64,000 nt of DNA from Shewanella benthica. Its GTDB lineage: Bacteria > Pseudomonadota > Gammaproteobacteria > Enterobacterales > Shewanellaceae. The stretch covers positions 20,319 to 84,318 of the forward strand of contig JAKVHY010000029.1 in NCBI GenBank assembly GCA_023284085.1. The letters run 5' to 3'. The notes beneath the pieces were generated by a model, which did not search any database, was not told the origin of the DNA, and was given only the letters and a program-made list of their open reading frames with translations. Within the stretch, counting starts at the first letter, position 1; each line of letters starts with the position of its first letter. A program made the position numbers and the translations under genes. Below are positions 53,157 through 61,700 of the stretch, in pieces.

Positions 53157-53681
53157 CTAGTGGTGACGCATGCTGTCTTTTAGCTTTTCTAAACTGATTT
53201 TCATCTTAGCGTCCAGACGAGTACTGAAGAATACTCCCGATAACGCCGCAACCATTCCCGCCATTGTCGGCATGGTCGCCATTGAAATACCAGCTGCCAT
53301 CATACGAGCATTACTCGTCCCATGAACTGCCATCACATCGAATACCGAAATCATACCTGTCACTGTGCCTAACAGACCTATCATAGGGCAGATAGCGACT
53401 AAGGTTTTAATAAACAGCATACGTGCATTCAAATTTTGTTTCGCTTGGGAAAGCCAGGCTTCACGGATGCGGTGTGCATACCAAGAGGTAGAATCCTCTC
53501 GGGCATCCCATGAGGTTATGATTGCCTTATGTTCGTTTGGTGATATCCAATTGAGATACCAGTAACGTTCAAGCATCAATACCCACATGACAAACAACAC
53601 TGCCGCGACCAACCAGAGAACATCGCCTCCGGCGGCCATAAAGCCCCTGACGGAATCCCAGATATCCATCAGGAATAACAT
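53157..53681 (-). CDS. exbB2: MotA/TolQ/ExbB proton channel, ExbB2
   Basis: 174 residues. Three membrane segments: VLWLVAAVLFVMWVLMLERY, ICPMIGLLGTVTGMISVFDV and the following MMAAGISMATMPTMAGMVAALSGVFF. The LGTVTGMI motif is the family core. Overlaps the preceding gene by one base (TAATG). Forms the proton channel with ExbD. Confidence 0.94.
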   Translation of the reverse strand: MLFLMDIWDSVRGFMAAGGDVLWLVAAVLFVMWVLMLERYWYLNWISPNEHKAIITSWDAREDSTSWYAHRIREAWLSQAKQNLNARMLFIKTLVAICPMIGLLGTVTGMISVFDVMAVHGTSNARMMAAGISMATMPTMAGMVAALSGVFFSTRLDAKMKISLEKLKDSMRHH

Positions 53682-55036
53682 TAGGCGTTCCTCTTCTCAG
53701 CGTGAGTCGCAACCATACCTGCACTCTGTTCTTCAAGTACCTGTACGATTGACTTACTACGAGCAATAACAATTGCGTGCATAAGCATCAGAGGTAGAGC
53801 AGCGACCAGACCTTGTACTGTCGTCATCAATGCCATTGAGATACCGCCAGCCATAAGCTTAGGATCACTGGTACCGAACAACTGGATACTTTGGAAGGTG
53901 GCAATCATACCGGTTACTGTACCGAGTAGACCCATCATAGGTGCGATAGCAGCAAGGACCTTAATGATCGAGATACGCGCTTCTAGTGCCGGTGTCTCTT
54001 TCAGAATAGCTTCATCAAGCTTAAGTTCTAGCGTTTCAACATCGACATCTTTGTTGTCGTGGAAAGCCTTAAGAATACGACCTAAGGCATTGTCACCTGG
54101 GTTATCCAGATTCTTGCGTTGGGCGTTAACTTTAGCGCCTACAAGAGTCAGCGTGACTATACGCTCGATAGAGATGATGGCACCGATAATAAGCAGGCCA
54201 ATAATGATGTAACCAATAGTTCCACCCGCTTCGATACGATCTTCAATGGTCGGCTTCTGCGTAAAGATGCTCAACAACACACCCTTAATAGGATCTATGT
54301 AGAGAGGAGCGATACCAGAAGTGATATCCTGGAACTTAGCCACAGTTTTGACTTGGTAGCCAGATGGCTGCTGCGATAGCTCCTGGATAAGACCAAGGTC
54401 GGCGTTATAAACGACATATTTGCCATCGGCAAGTAAGTTGAATGCACCCACACGTGTGATGGATGTATTACGGATATTACCGTCGATATCAGTAACAGCA
54501 CCGTCGAAATTCACGACCTTGCCAGACTGGGCCATTTCAAATAACTGCTCTTCCCAGAAACGCTCTAGCTCGTCAATCTTTGGCAGCTGCTTACGCGCGC
54601 CAAGCTCTGCGATGAAAATATCACGTCCAGGATATTGAGCACTGATGTTAGATGCTACCAGTTTACCGGAGAAATCACCGGCATCACCTTTAACGACACC
54701 GAACATCTCACCCAAGTCACCTTGAGCCGTTTTAAGATCTTCTTCTAACTGACCAATTTTACGCTCGTTATCGAGGAAAGCTTGGTTTAAATCTTTACCG
54801 CGCTGACGCTCGGTAGCTAAAGCATTCTTTTCACGTTTAAGTAGAGCGGCCTTATCGCCACGTTCATTTCTGAACTCTTGCTCACGCTTCTTGTTTGTAT
54901 TCGAAGCATTGGCACGATCTGTTTGAACCTGCTTAAGCAGCTGGTCGATCGTTTTAGGCGCATCTGCTGCACTGGCAATACCTGAAGATAAAATCAGGGT
55001 TGCAGCAACGATTGCTGTAGTTATTAACTTCTTCAT
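53681..55036 (-). CDS. TtpC-like long MotA/TolQ/ExbB protein
   Basis: 451 residues. Signal peptide at 1–23 (IVAATLILSSGIASA). Periplasmic coiled coil at about 35–115 (LKREKNALATERQRGKDLNQAFLDNERKIGQLEEDLKTAQGD), a periplasmic domain, then at 270–440 the ExbB-type channel (GTIGYIIIGLLIIGAIISIERI, LGTVTGMIATFQSIQLFGT). This long form resembles TtpC, the extra protein required by Vibrio TonB2 systems. It precedes exbB2 in the operon with a one-base overlap. Confidence 0.92.
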   Translation of the reverse strand: MKKLITTAIVAATLILSSGIASAADAPKTIDQLLKQVQTDRANASNTNKKREQEFRNERGDKAALLKREKNALATERQRGKDLNQAFLDNERKIGQLEEDLKTAQGDLGEMFGVVKGDAGDFSGKLVASNISAQYPGRDIFIAELGARKQLPKIDELERFWEEQLFEMAQSGKVVNFDGAVTDIDGNIRNTSITRVGAFNLLADGKYVVYNADLGLIQELSQQPSGYQVKTVAKFQDITSGIAPLYIDPIKGVLLSIFTQKPTIEDRIEAGGTIGYIIIGLLIIGAIISIERIVTLTLVGAKVNAQRKNLDNPGDNALGRILKAFHDNKDVDVETLELKLDEAILKETPALEARISIIKVLAAIAPMMGLLGTVTGMIATFQSIQLFGTSDPKLMAGGISMALMTTVQGLVAALPLMLMHAIVIARSKSIVQVLEEQSAGMVATHAEKRNA

Positions 55037-55818
55037 TATTGTGCAGCCTCCGCAGCAGGGATTGGTAACGAGAATAGATCCGGAGCACCCTGTTTACGTG
55101 CAATGCGGATACCTTTAGTCAGTTCACGAAGATAGCTTTCATCAAGCGGATCCCATGCCTTAGTTTCATCGTTAAACATCCAAGCTGACTTCTGATCTAA
55201 GCTCTGTGCATAAAGGGCTACTCGGCCTAAGTTGAAGAAATCAACCAAGACATCTTTACCATTGAGTTCCAGCTGACCGGTTTTAACGGCAACGAAACTG
55301 CCGTATTCACGTTCGATGCTGTAGGCATCAAGGATAAGACGAAACTTCTCGGCAAGAGTCACTTCAGCACTGTTCAATAGTGCCTTAAGATTGTTCACAC
55401 GCTCAACACGAGTTTCTTGGTTGAAAGGAAGATCCAGAGCAATAAACTGCTCCAGTGCATCAACCATCTTAAACATTAGAGGGACAACACCTTGACGCAG
55501 TGTATCTACACCATTGATGTCTTCTTGAATTAATTTCATTGTTGCTTCTTGGTCTGCGACCAAACCTGCAACGTAATCGTTGTAAGATTTTAGTGATTCG
55601 CGCTCATCTGCAACTGAACCATACTCGAACACCATGTCCTGAGCTTGGTCAAAGTACTTATCTACTTTCTTTTGAGATGTTGCTGCTTCAGCGTGAATTT
55701 TGCTGTCAGCCTTCTGAACGTCAGAAAGAGGATCTGCAATCACTAAGTTTGAGCCTGCTAAGGCTAATGCGCCTACGAGCGCTGTAGCGATTTTTGTTTT
55801 ATTGCTTACCTTGGACAT
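55036..55818 (-). CDS. DUF3450 family periplasmic protein
   Basis: About 260 residues from the ATG at 55818 (MSKVSNKTKIATAL); a TTG three codons upstream extends the frame. Signal peptide to about residue 29 (ALVGALALAGSNLVIA). Long coiled coil (DVQKADSKIHAEAATSQKKVDKYFDQAQDM) then the DUF3450 domain. First gene of the operon; its stop overlaps the next start (TAATG). DUF3450 genes regularly head TonB2 clusters; function unproven. Confidence 0.9.
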   Translation of the reverse strand: MSKVSNKTKIATALVGALALAGSNLVIADPLSDVQKADSKIHAEAATSQKKVDKYFDQAQDMVFEYGSVADERESLKSYNDYVAGLVADQEATMKLIQEDINGVDTLRQGVVPLMFKMVDALEQFIALDLPFNQETRVERVNNLKALLNSAEVTLAEKFRLILDAYSIEREYGSFVAVKTGQLELNGKDVLVDFFNLGRVALYAQSLDQKSAWMFNDETKAWDPLDESYLRELTKGIRIARKQGAPDLFSLPIPAAEAAQ

Positions 55819-56212
55819 AGTTCCCAACCAATTTGAAGTAAAATTAAAAAGGTTTTACTTATTAACAACACGGAATTCCGCTTATAGTTGCGAGAATTTC
55901 CTGCTTATAAGTATGTCTTTCTCTTGTGATTGTTAATTATTATCTTATTTTTCTACACCGCAAAGGTGTAGCACCGCTGGCATCATTTCACAAAATGTTG
56001 ACCTGTGTCAACAATTGAAACGACCTAAAACTAGTGGAAAAAGGCATTAGAGAGCTGAAAAGCGGCAAAAGGCAGTTTTTGGGACAAGTATGTAACGCGG
56101 ACATTAGAAGCTGACCATTGAATAATAGACTTACCACCCACTTACTTACTGAAAGATAAGAACATTACCAAATTAACAAACTATTAATAAAATTAACAAC
56201 TCGTTAACCTAA

Positions 56213-56227
56213 ACTGGTTTTACCAGT
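56213..56227. promoter_or_regulatory. FadR/GntR-like palindrome ACTGGT-TTT-ACCAGT
   Basis: Perfect 6+3+6 palindrome about 395 bases upstream of the DUF3450 start. Its 13-base core is identical to 7525–7537. Pattern match; regulator not identified. Confidence 0.35.
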
Positions 56228-56721
56228 AATAATATCTCTCTACAACCCCGTCAAATATGCGTATAACGTAACATTTCAACTGGATTTAACTGCTAAAATG
56301 CCATTAATTACCGGCTCAACTAGCAAGATCACGTTATGGGGATAAATTCGATCCAGATCACGAAAGCATCGAGGTGAAATCCAAATCTTTTCTTACTTAA
56401 AAGCCGTATGACACACTATTTCAGCTGGATAACACCTTATTATCTAAAGCTGAAATCGTAATACAATATCCAATAAACCCTTATGGTTACTGGACTATTT
56501 TTGAGACAAAGACTAGCCCAAGCAAGCTAACTAAGAAGTTATGAAGAATTCTCATTCCAGTGCCTAACCATTATCTTTGCAACGCTGAAAAAGTGCCTCA
56601 CAACTTTCCTCGTATCTTCTGTGAAATCAATTCAAAGGGGGTGGTCTTACCAATGCATGCTTAATGAGACTCTTTTCACTCCTTAAAATTGCTGCTGGAA
56701 TATTTTTTCGTTTATTGCACC

Positions 56722-56754
56722 AAAAAATAATGCCGCACAAAATGTGCGGCATTA
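56722..56754 (-). terminator. Terminator of the TonB-dependent receptor
   Basis: Stem TAATGCCGCACA / TGTGCGGCATTA with a 3-nt loop and six T on minus, 31 bases after the stop at 56785. Confidence 0.9.
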
Positions 56755-56784
56755 TTACTAATAAATTAATATATTTAAATTATA

Positions 56785-59640
56785 TTAGAACTTTTGGCTA
56801 ATACGAGCAAACCAGCTACGTCCGAATAAGCGATATGTACTTTCATCGGTGCTACCGTTATTGGCAGTCTCTATGAAAGGAGGCTCTTCATCAGTAATGT
56901 TAGTAACACCAACGCTGAACTTAGTTCCAAAATCAAAGGTATAAGCAACTGTTACATCATGATATACAAATGAATCAACATCATACTGGTGATTACCTTT
57001 ACTTGGGTCAGTCGGATCATTTGGAGTTGTACCCCAATATGTTAGATCATCATACTCAAGTCCAGAGATGTAGTTCAAGTTGTAGTTAATTGACAGATCT
57101 TCCCATGTGTAGCTAGCGGTGAAGTTCATTTTATCAGTTGCATAACTTGTATCATTCTCAAAGCGACCGTTAAGGTCTTCCATTTCGAATAAGTTAGTAT
57201 CTGAGTTATAAACTTGGTTTTCACGCTCTAAGAAGTGAGTCCAAGAAAGGTTAAAGGCGAAGTCACCTGATAACGCTTCTAGTGCGTAGTTAGCCTCAAC
57301 ATCCATACCTGAAGCAGTCATACGACTTAGGTTAACAAGCTTCTCGTTAATATATGAGATTTCGCCATTAGTACGCTCAACATTGTCACACAAGGTTGTA
57401 ACGCCACCTAAATAACAACCATTTAATGAATCTGCAGCACCAATTGAATCAATTACATCTTCAAGGTCAATCGCCCAATAATCTACAGTAAGGCCAAGAC
57501 CTTCGATAAAGTCTGGAGAGTAAGCGATACCAACAGTAAAGGTATCACCCTCTTCCGGCTGAAGTTCTGCGTTACCACCAGCTTGAGCTAACTGCTGTTG
57601 ATCACTGTTGTTACTACCGCCTGATGGCACGCCATCTGCCATACAGTTGCTCTGCTGAGTACCATCTAGCTTGCCCCAGTTGCCAGAACTACATGGGTCA
57701 GTAGCTGTTGAGAATGTATCACTTTCTGGTGAGTATAGAGAGTCAATTCCAGGAGCGCGGAATACTGTACCGTATGTACTGCGGAATAGTAGCCCATCCA
57801 TAATGCCCCATTCAAGGCCTAACTGGTAAGTCGTCGCTGCATCAAAAGCATCGAAATCATCGTAACGAACACCTGCTTTCAAATCTAAACGTTCAACACC
57901 AGGCAAATCAGAAAGTAGTGGAATAACGAACTCACCAAATAAGCTGTTAACTTCCAACGAGCCTGAAGTACCTTTACTCTTATTACCCGTTACTTCACCC
58001 ATGAACTTACCAGAATCTCTAACGGCATTTAGTTCTTCTTTACGGTATTCGTAACCAACACCACCAGAAATAATACCTGCTGGCGCTTCAAACAAATCAC
58101 CACCGATGAAAGCAGTTACAGTTTGTAGAGTATAAGTATCAGAATCGATTAATGGAGCAGAAGTATAATCAAGCATCTCTTGAGTTACAGAACCTGGTCC
58201 ACCAAATACATTCATCGATACACAATCTGCGATAGGTGAATCTTCAGTACCACAAACAATATTACCATCAGCATCTTTAAAGGAAGGACCCATAGCTTTT
58301 GATAAGTTTGGTCCATACAGCTGACCAAAGTCAGTTGAGGCTGTTGAGCTATGGCCATAGTTATAGTTTACATCGTAATAATAGCTTTCACCGATATCAC
58401 CTTCGAAACCGATTACTTGCTGGAAACGTGTTACATCTTGCTCAAAACTACGTCCGCCTTCTAACATACGACGACGTGAACGAAGAACATCTTCACCAAA
58501 TGGGTTGTAGTAGTTATCTTTTGAAACACCGTTAAACTCTGTTCCATCTGGAGTTGTACCCTTATACGCAGGGTCATAACGAGTGTCGTATGGAACGGCA
58601 GCTAACTCTTGGCGAGACTTACGGTGGTTAATACGAGTTTCTGAATACACTGAAACATTGTCGTTAAAATCAAAATGTCCTTCAGCGAAAAAGTTCAACT
58701 TCTCGTAAGGAGTTTGCATGTAGTTTACTGGGTTATAGTTGTACGTGTCAGCATCGGTAAAATCACGCATATCACCTAATTGAGCAATACCACCGTCACA
58801 CGTACCGTTGGTCTGACTTGGGCCTGACGCAAGGTAAAAATTACCACAAGGAACTGAACCACTACCTAAGAAGTAAGAGTTTGCATTTGGACCTGAGCCA
58901 ATAAGACCATTCTTGTAGAACGATGCTTCAGCTTCTTCACCATAAATAACCCAAGGGTTATTGAAGAAATCTATATCGGTATCGCCTTGGTAAACTTCAT
59001 CTTGTTTAACGTAATCCACACCAACTGTAAAGTGACCATCGTCAAATGCTTTACCAGCGACTAAGCTGAAGCTGTTTTGCTTGTTAACGTCGATATCGAA
59101 TGAGTTACTTGTTTGGAAAGTTGCTTCAATGCCTTCGAAATCGCGACGAGTAATGATGTTTACAACACCTGCTACTGCGTCAGCACCGTATGTAGCTGAA
59201 GCACCATCTTTTAGTACCTCGATACGATCGATCATTGAACTAGGAATTGACTGGAAGTCCGAAGAAACTGGACGACGACCGTTAACCAATACCAGAGTAC
59301 GAGAAGAACCTAGACCACGAAGTTCTACGAAAGTACCACCGTTACCACCGTTGTTTGTCGTTGTCATGGCTGGCGAGCCTGACATCACGGCACTATTTTG
59401 CAAGAACTGACCAACATCTTGAATACCCTGAACAGCCATTTGCTCAGCAGTAATTGTTGTCATTGGAGAGGCTGTCTCCAAATCGGTTCTTTTAATACGC
59501 GAACCAGTCACTGAAATTCTTTCTACTTTTGCTTCTTCTTCTGCTGCAAAAGCTGCTGGTGCCATCATTGCTGTTGTTGCTACAGCACCACTAATTAGTG
59601 CGAAACGCACTGAATTAGCTAATAAGCTATTTTTGTACAT
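56785..59640 (-). CDS. TonB-dependent outer-membrane receptor
   Basis: 951 residues from the ATG at 59640 (MYKNSLLANSVRFAL) with GGGAGA upstream; the frame continues 19 codons further. Signal peptide ends near AAFAAEEE. A TonB-box-like VERISVTGSRIKRTD follows. Plug domain with LVLVNGRRP, DRIEVLKDGASATYGADAVAGVVNIITRR. The C-terminal barrel ends in RSWFARISQKF. The class resembles receptors for peptides, oligosaccharides or other organic ligands rather than siderophores; the ligand is not identifiable by eye. Next to the TonB2-type operon, which likely energises it. Confidence 0.94.
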   Translation of the reverse strand: MYKNSLLANSVRFALISGAVATTAMMAPAAFAAEEEAKVERISVTGSRIKRTDLETASPMTTITAEQMAVQGIQDVGQFLQNSAVMSGSPAMTTTNNGGNGGTFVELRGLGSSRTLVLVNGRRPVSSDFQSIPSSMIDRIEVLKDGASATYGADAVAGVVNIITRRDFEGIEATFQTSNSFDIDVNKQNSFSLVAGKAFDDGHFTVGVDYVKQDEVYQGDTDIDFFNNPWVIYGEEAEASFYKNGLIGSGPNANSYFLGSGSVPCGNFYLASGPSQTNGTCDGGIAQLGDMRDFTDADTYNYNPVNYMQTPYEKLNFFAEGHFDFNDNVSVYSETRINHRKSRQELAAVPYDTRYDPAYKGTTPDGTEFNGVSKDNYYNPFGEDVLRSRRRMLEGGRSFEQDVTRFQQVIGFEGDIGESYYYDVNYNYGHSSTASTDFGQLYGPNLSKAMGPSFKDADGNIVCGTEDSPIADCVSMNVFGGPGSVTQEMLDYTSAPLIDSDTYTLQTVTAFIGGDLFEAPAGIISGGVGYEYRKEELNAVRDSGKFMGEVTGNKSKGTSGSLEVNSLFGEFVIPLLSDLPGVERLDLKAGVRYDDFDAFDAATTYQLGLEWGIMDGLLFRSTYGTVFRAPGIDSLYSPESDTFSTATDPCSSGNWGKLDGTQQSNCMADGVPSGGSNNSDQQQLAQAGGNAELQPEEGDTFTVGIAYSPDFIEGLGLTVDYWAIDLEDVIDSIGAADSLNGCYLGGVTTLCDNVERTNGEISYINEKLVNLSRMTASGMDVEANYALEALSGDFAFNLSWTHFLERENQVYNSDTNLFEMEDLNGRFENDTSYATDKMNFTASYTWEDLSINYNLNYISGLEYDDLTYWGTTPNDPTDPSKGNHQYDVDSFVYHDVTVAYTFDFGTKFSVGVTNITDEEPPFIETANNGSTDESTYRLFGRSWFARISQKF

Positions 59641-60265
59641 GTTGTTTCTCCCTGGACTCTTATTTTTTATATTTTTTAAATGTATCAAAACAAACACAAA
59701 CCGTTACATTGAAATACATTCGCAAACAAATAAGACCACACCTGAAACATTTAATCAACAAGCGAACATCATTTTTTACAGGTGTTCTTGCTGTTGATTA
59801 TTTTGTATACAATTAAACTTTGTCAGCTGATTTTGCTCCTCATATGAGATGCATTAGATGGTTAACGATAAGAGAAGGGATGCATCATATACTGGGGCTA
59901 GCTTTAAAATTAGGAATAAACCACTTTAAAAACAGCGCTGTAGACGTAAAACACGGCATGAACATGACTATATTATTTTTAGCTAACCTCGATAAAAAGT
60001 TAAATTAATCGTGGTTTTACATAATTGAGCTGGTACATATCGACTCTACACCTCTACCAGACTTCTCGTTTACGTAAACTTTAATGTACAGTTATTGGGC
60101 TTTTTGTTTTTCAATCTAGAAAGTAGAGTCTATGGATAAGTAGATGTCGTATATATGTGCTAGGTATTTGTTAAGCAGATAGGGGGTTTTTTACCCATTA
60201 AATTTTCGGTACACATAAAAAAACGCCCGTATAGGGCGTTTAAAACAAGCTAACTAGCTAGCTTA
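59641..60265. other. Intergenic region between porin and TonB-dependent receptor
   Basis: 625 bases. Contains the receptor promoter, a palindrome TTGTATACAA at 59803–59812 and the porin terminator. A 62-codon plus-strand frame at 59820–60008 has no support and was not called. Confidence 0.5.
60216..60241 (-). terminator. Terminator of the porin gene
   Basis: On minus: AAACGCCC / GGGCGTTT stem with a 5-nt loop followed by a T-run, 25 bases after the stop at 60266. Confidence 0.85.
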
Positions 60266-61471
60266 TTACATGTAGTATCTGATACCGATTGCTACGCCAT
60301 CACTCTCATCTGGAGTGTCATTTGCAGCATTAAAGTCACTCATGTCTTTACGAGCTTCGAGATAAAGCATTGTCTTCTCATCCCACACAAAGTGAAGACC
60401 CACTACAATAAACTGACGCTTAAATTCGCCATCATTATAAAGTGCTTCATAAGCGTCGCCAGCCTTTAGGTAGTTATAAGCAAAGATAGGCTTAAGACCA
60501 TTATCAAACTTGTAGCTGAACAGTGATTCAAGACCTACAGCGTCAGGCATTAAGCGACCAATGTTATCAGTATCATGAAATTCGTTTTTGTTGATGTTAA
60601 TCGCCGCGTAGAAACCAGGCTGTTCAAACCCGCCCCAAGTCAGGCCTGCACCATAGATGTAGTCAGTTTCAGAGATACCTTCACCAGACTCCAAAGCACC
60701 GTCAAATTCACCTAAGTTAAAACCAGCAGTAAGCGTCAGCATATCTGTAGCGGCATAAGTGATAGAGCCACCCACTGTATTGTTGTATTCAATTGTACCT
60801 AAAGATTCGCCAGTAATAGCCACAGAACTACCCGTCATGAAGCTTTTATCAGCGGTCGGGAAAGGATTATTACCCTCTGTGTCTGCTATCAAATCAAAGC
60901 TGTCTTGCTTTAATTGCACCTGCAGTCCGAAGCTAACATCACCGAAAGTATTACGGTATTGAACTGTGTTATCACCACGGCCTGTACCATTGATTGCACC
61001 ATCGGCCTTGTTGTAAGTGTAAGTACCCGACGCATTACCATCCCAAGTGTTTACTAGGTTAGTGTTATAAACTACGTCGTACCATACGCCCCACTGCTTA
61101 CCGATAGAGAGTGAGCCGTACTTATCGTGTGCAAGACCTGCGTAACCAAGACGGTTGTTAAGGAAGTCACTGCTTTGAGACTCGAAGTTACTCTCGCTAC
61201 TGTAAACAATGTCACTGTTACCGAATGGGTTTACGCCCCACTCAAGTTTAACAAAGGTTTTCCAGTCATTTCCCATATCACGAGTGAAACCAAAGTTGAT
61301 GCGTGATGAACCGTTTACCACCTCTGTAGCACCTTGAGTGTTGATGATGCGGGCATCCATCCAACCGCCGATTTCTACTGCGTTCTTGTCATCTTTATAG
61401 ATTTCGATAGCCGATACTGACGGGATAAATATGACGGCAGCTAATGCCGATGCTACTAAAGTTTTTTTCAT
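60266..61471 (-). CDS. Outer-membrane porin, OmpC/F-like
   Basis: 401 residues from the ATG at 61471 (MKKTLVASALAAVIFIPSVSA), which begins a clean signal peptide; the frame is open 31 codons further. Barrel strands alternate (EIGGWMDARII, TFVKLEWGVNPFG, NRLGYAGLAHDKYGSLSIGKQWGVWYDVVY). The PEFGG-like porin motif region is not exact, and the sequence ends in a terminal aromatic strand (VAIGIRYYM). General diffusion porin; selectivity unknown. Preceding gene on minus is polB. Confidence 0.92.
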   Translation of the reverse strand: MKKTLVASALAAVIFIPSVSAIEIYKDDKNAVEIGGWMDARIINTQGATEVVNGSSRINFGFTRDMGNDWKTFVKLEWGVNPFGNSDIVYSSESNFESQSSDFLNNRLGYAGLAHDKYGSLSIGKQWGVWYDVVYNTNLVNTWDGNASGTYTYNKADGAINGTGRGDNTVQYRNTFGDVSFGLQVQLKQDSFDLIADTEGNNPFPTADKSFMTGSSVAITGESLGTIEYNNTVGGSITYAATDMLTLTAGFNLGEFDGALESGEGISETDYIYGAGLTWGGFEQPGFYAAININKNEFHDTDNIGRLMPDAVGLESLFSYKFDNGLKPIFAYNYLKAGDAYEALYNDGEFKRQFIVVGLHFVWDEKTMLYLEARKDMSDFNAANDTPDESDGVAIGIRYYM

Positions 61472-61700
61472 CTGATGTCTAACCTTTATGTTTTCAGTCT
61501 GCTTGGTTCTATTTTTTGTCATTCCATTGTTCAATGTCTTCCTAGTTGCAGCTGAGGTTAGCAAAAGATGAGTAATCGCTCAAAGACGAAAGTCACAAAA
61601 ACCACCTGTTTTTTCATCAAATTAACCAAGAAAACCCTTTGATAGCAGACGATAAACTATCTGTTAACATAAAAGCAGAACAATCTTAAGAAACCACTCA

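Larger units (their letters stand above)
55819..56784. other. Large intergenic region upstream of the TonB operon
   Basis: 966 bases with no gene. It holds the promoter of the minus-strand operon, a perfect 15-base palindrome at 56213–56227, and the terminator of the receptor gene near its right end. No tRNA or sRNA could be recognised. Confidence 0.5.

Noticed and set aside
55910..55950. Fur-box-like GATAATAATTAACAATC near the TonB operon start
   Set aside because: Only one half-site fits GATAAT; the rest mismatches the 19-base consensus.
59820..60008. 62-codon frame upstream of the TonB-dependent receptor
   Set aside because: No ribosome site, no recognisable sequence, AT-rich promoter region.
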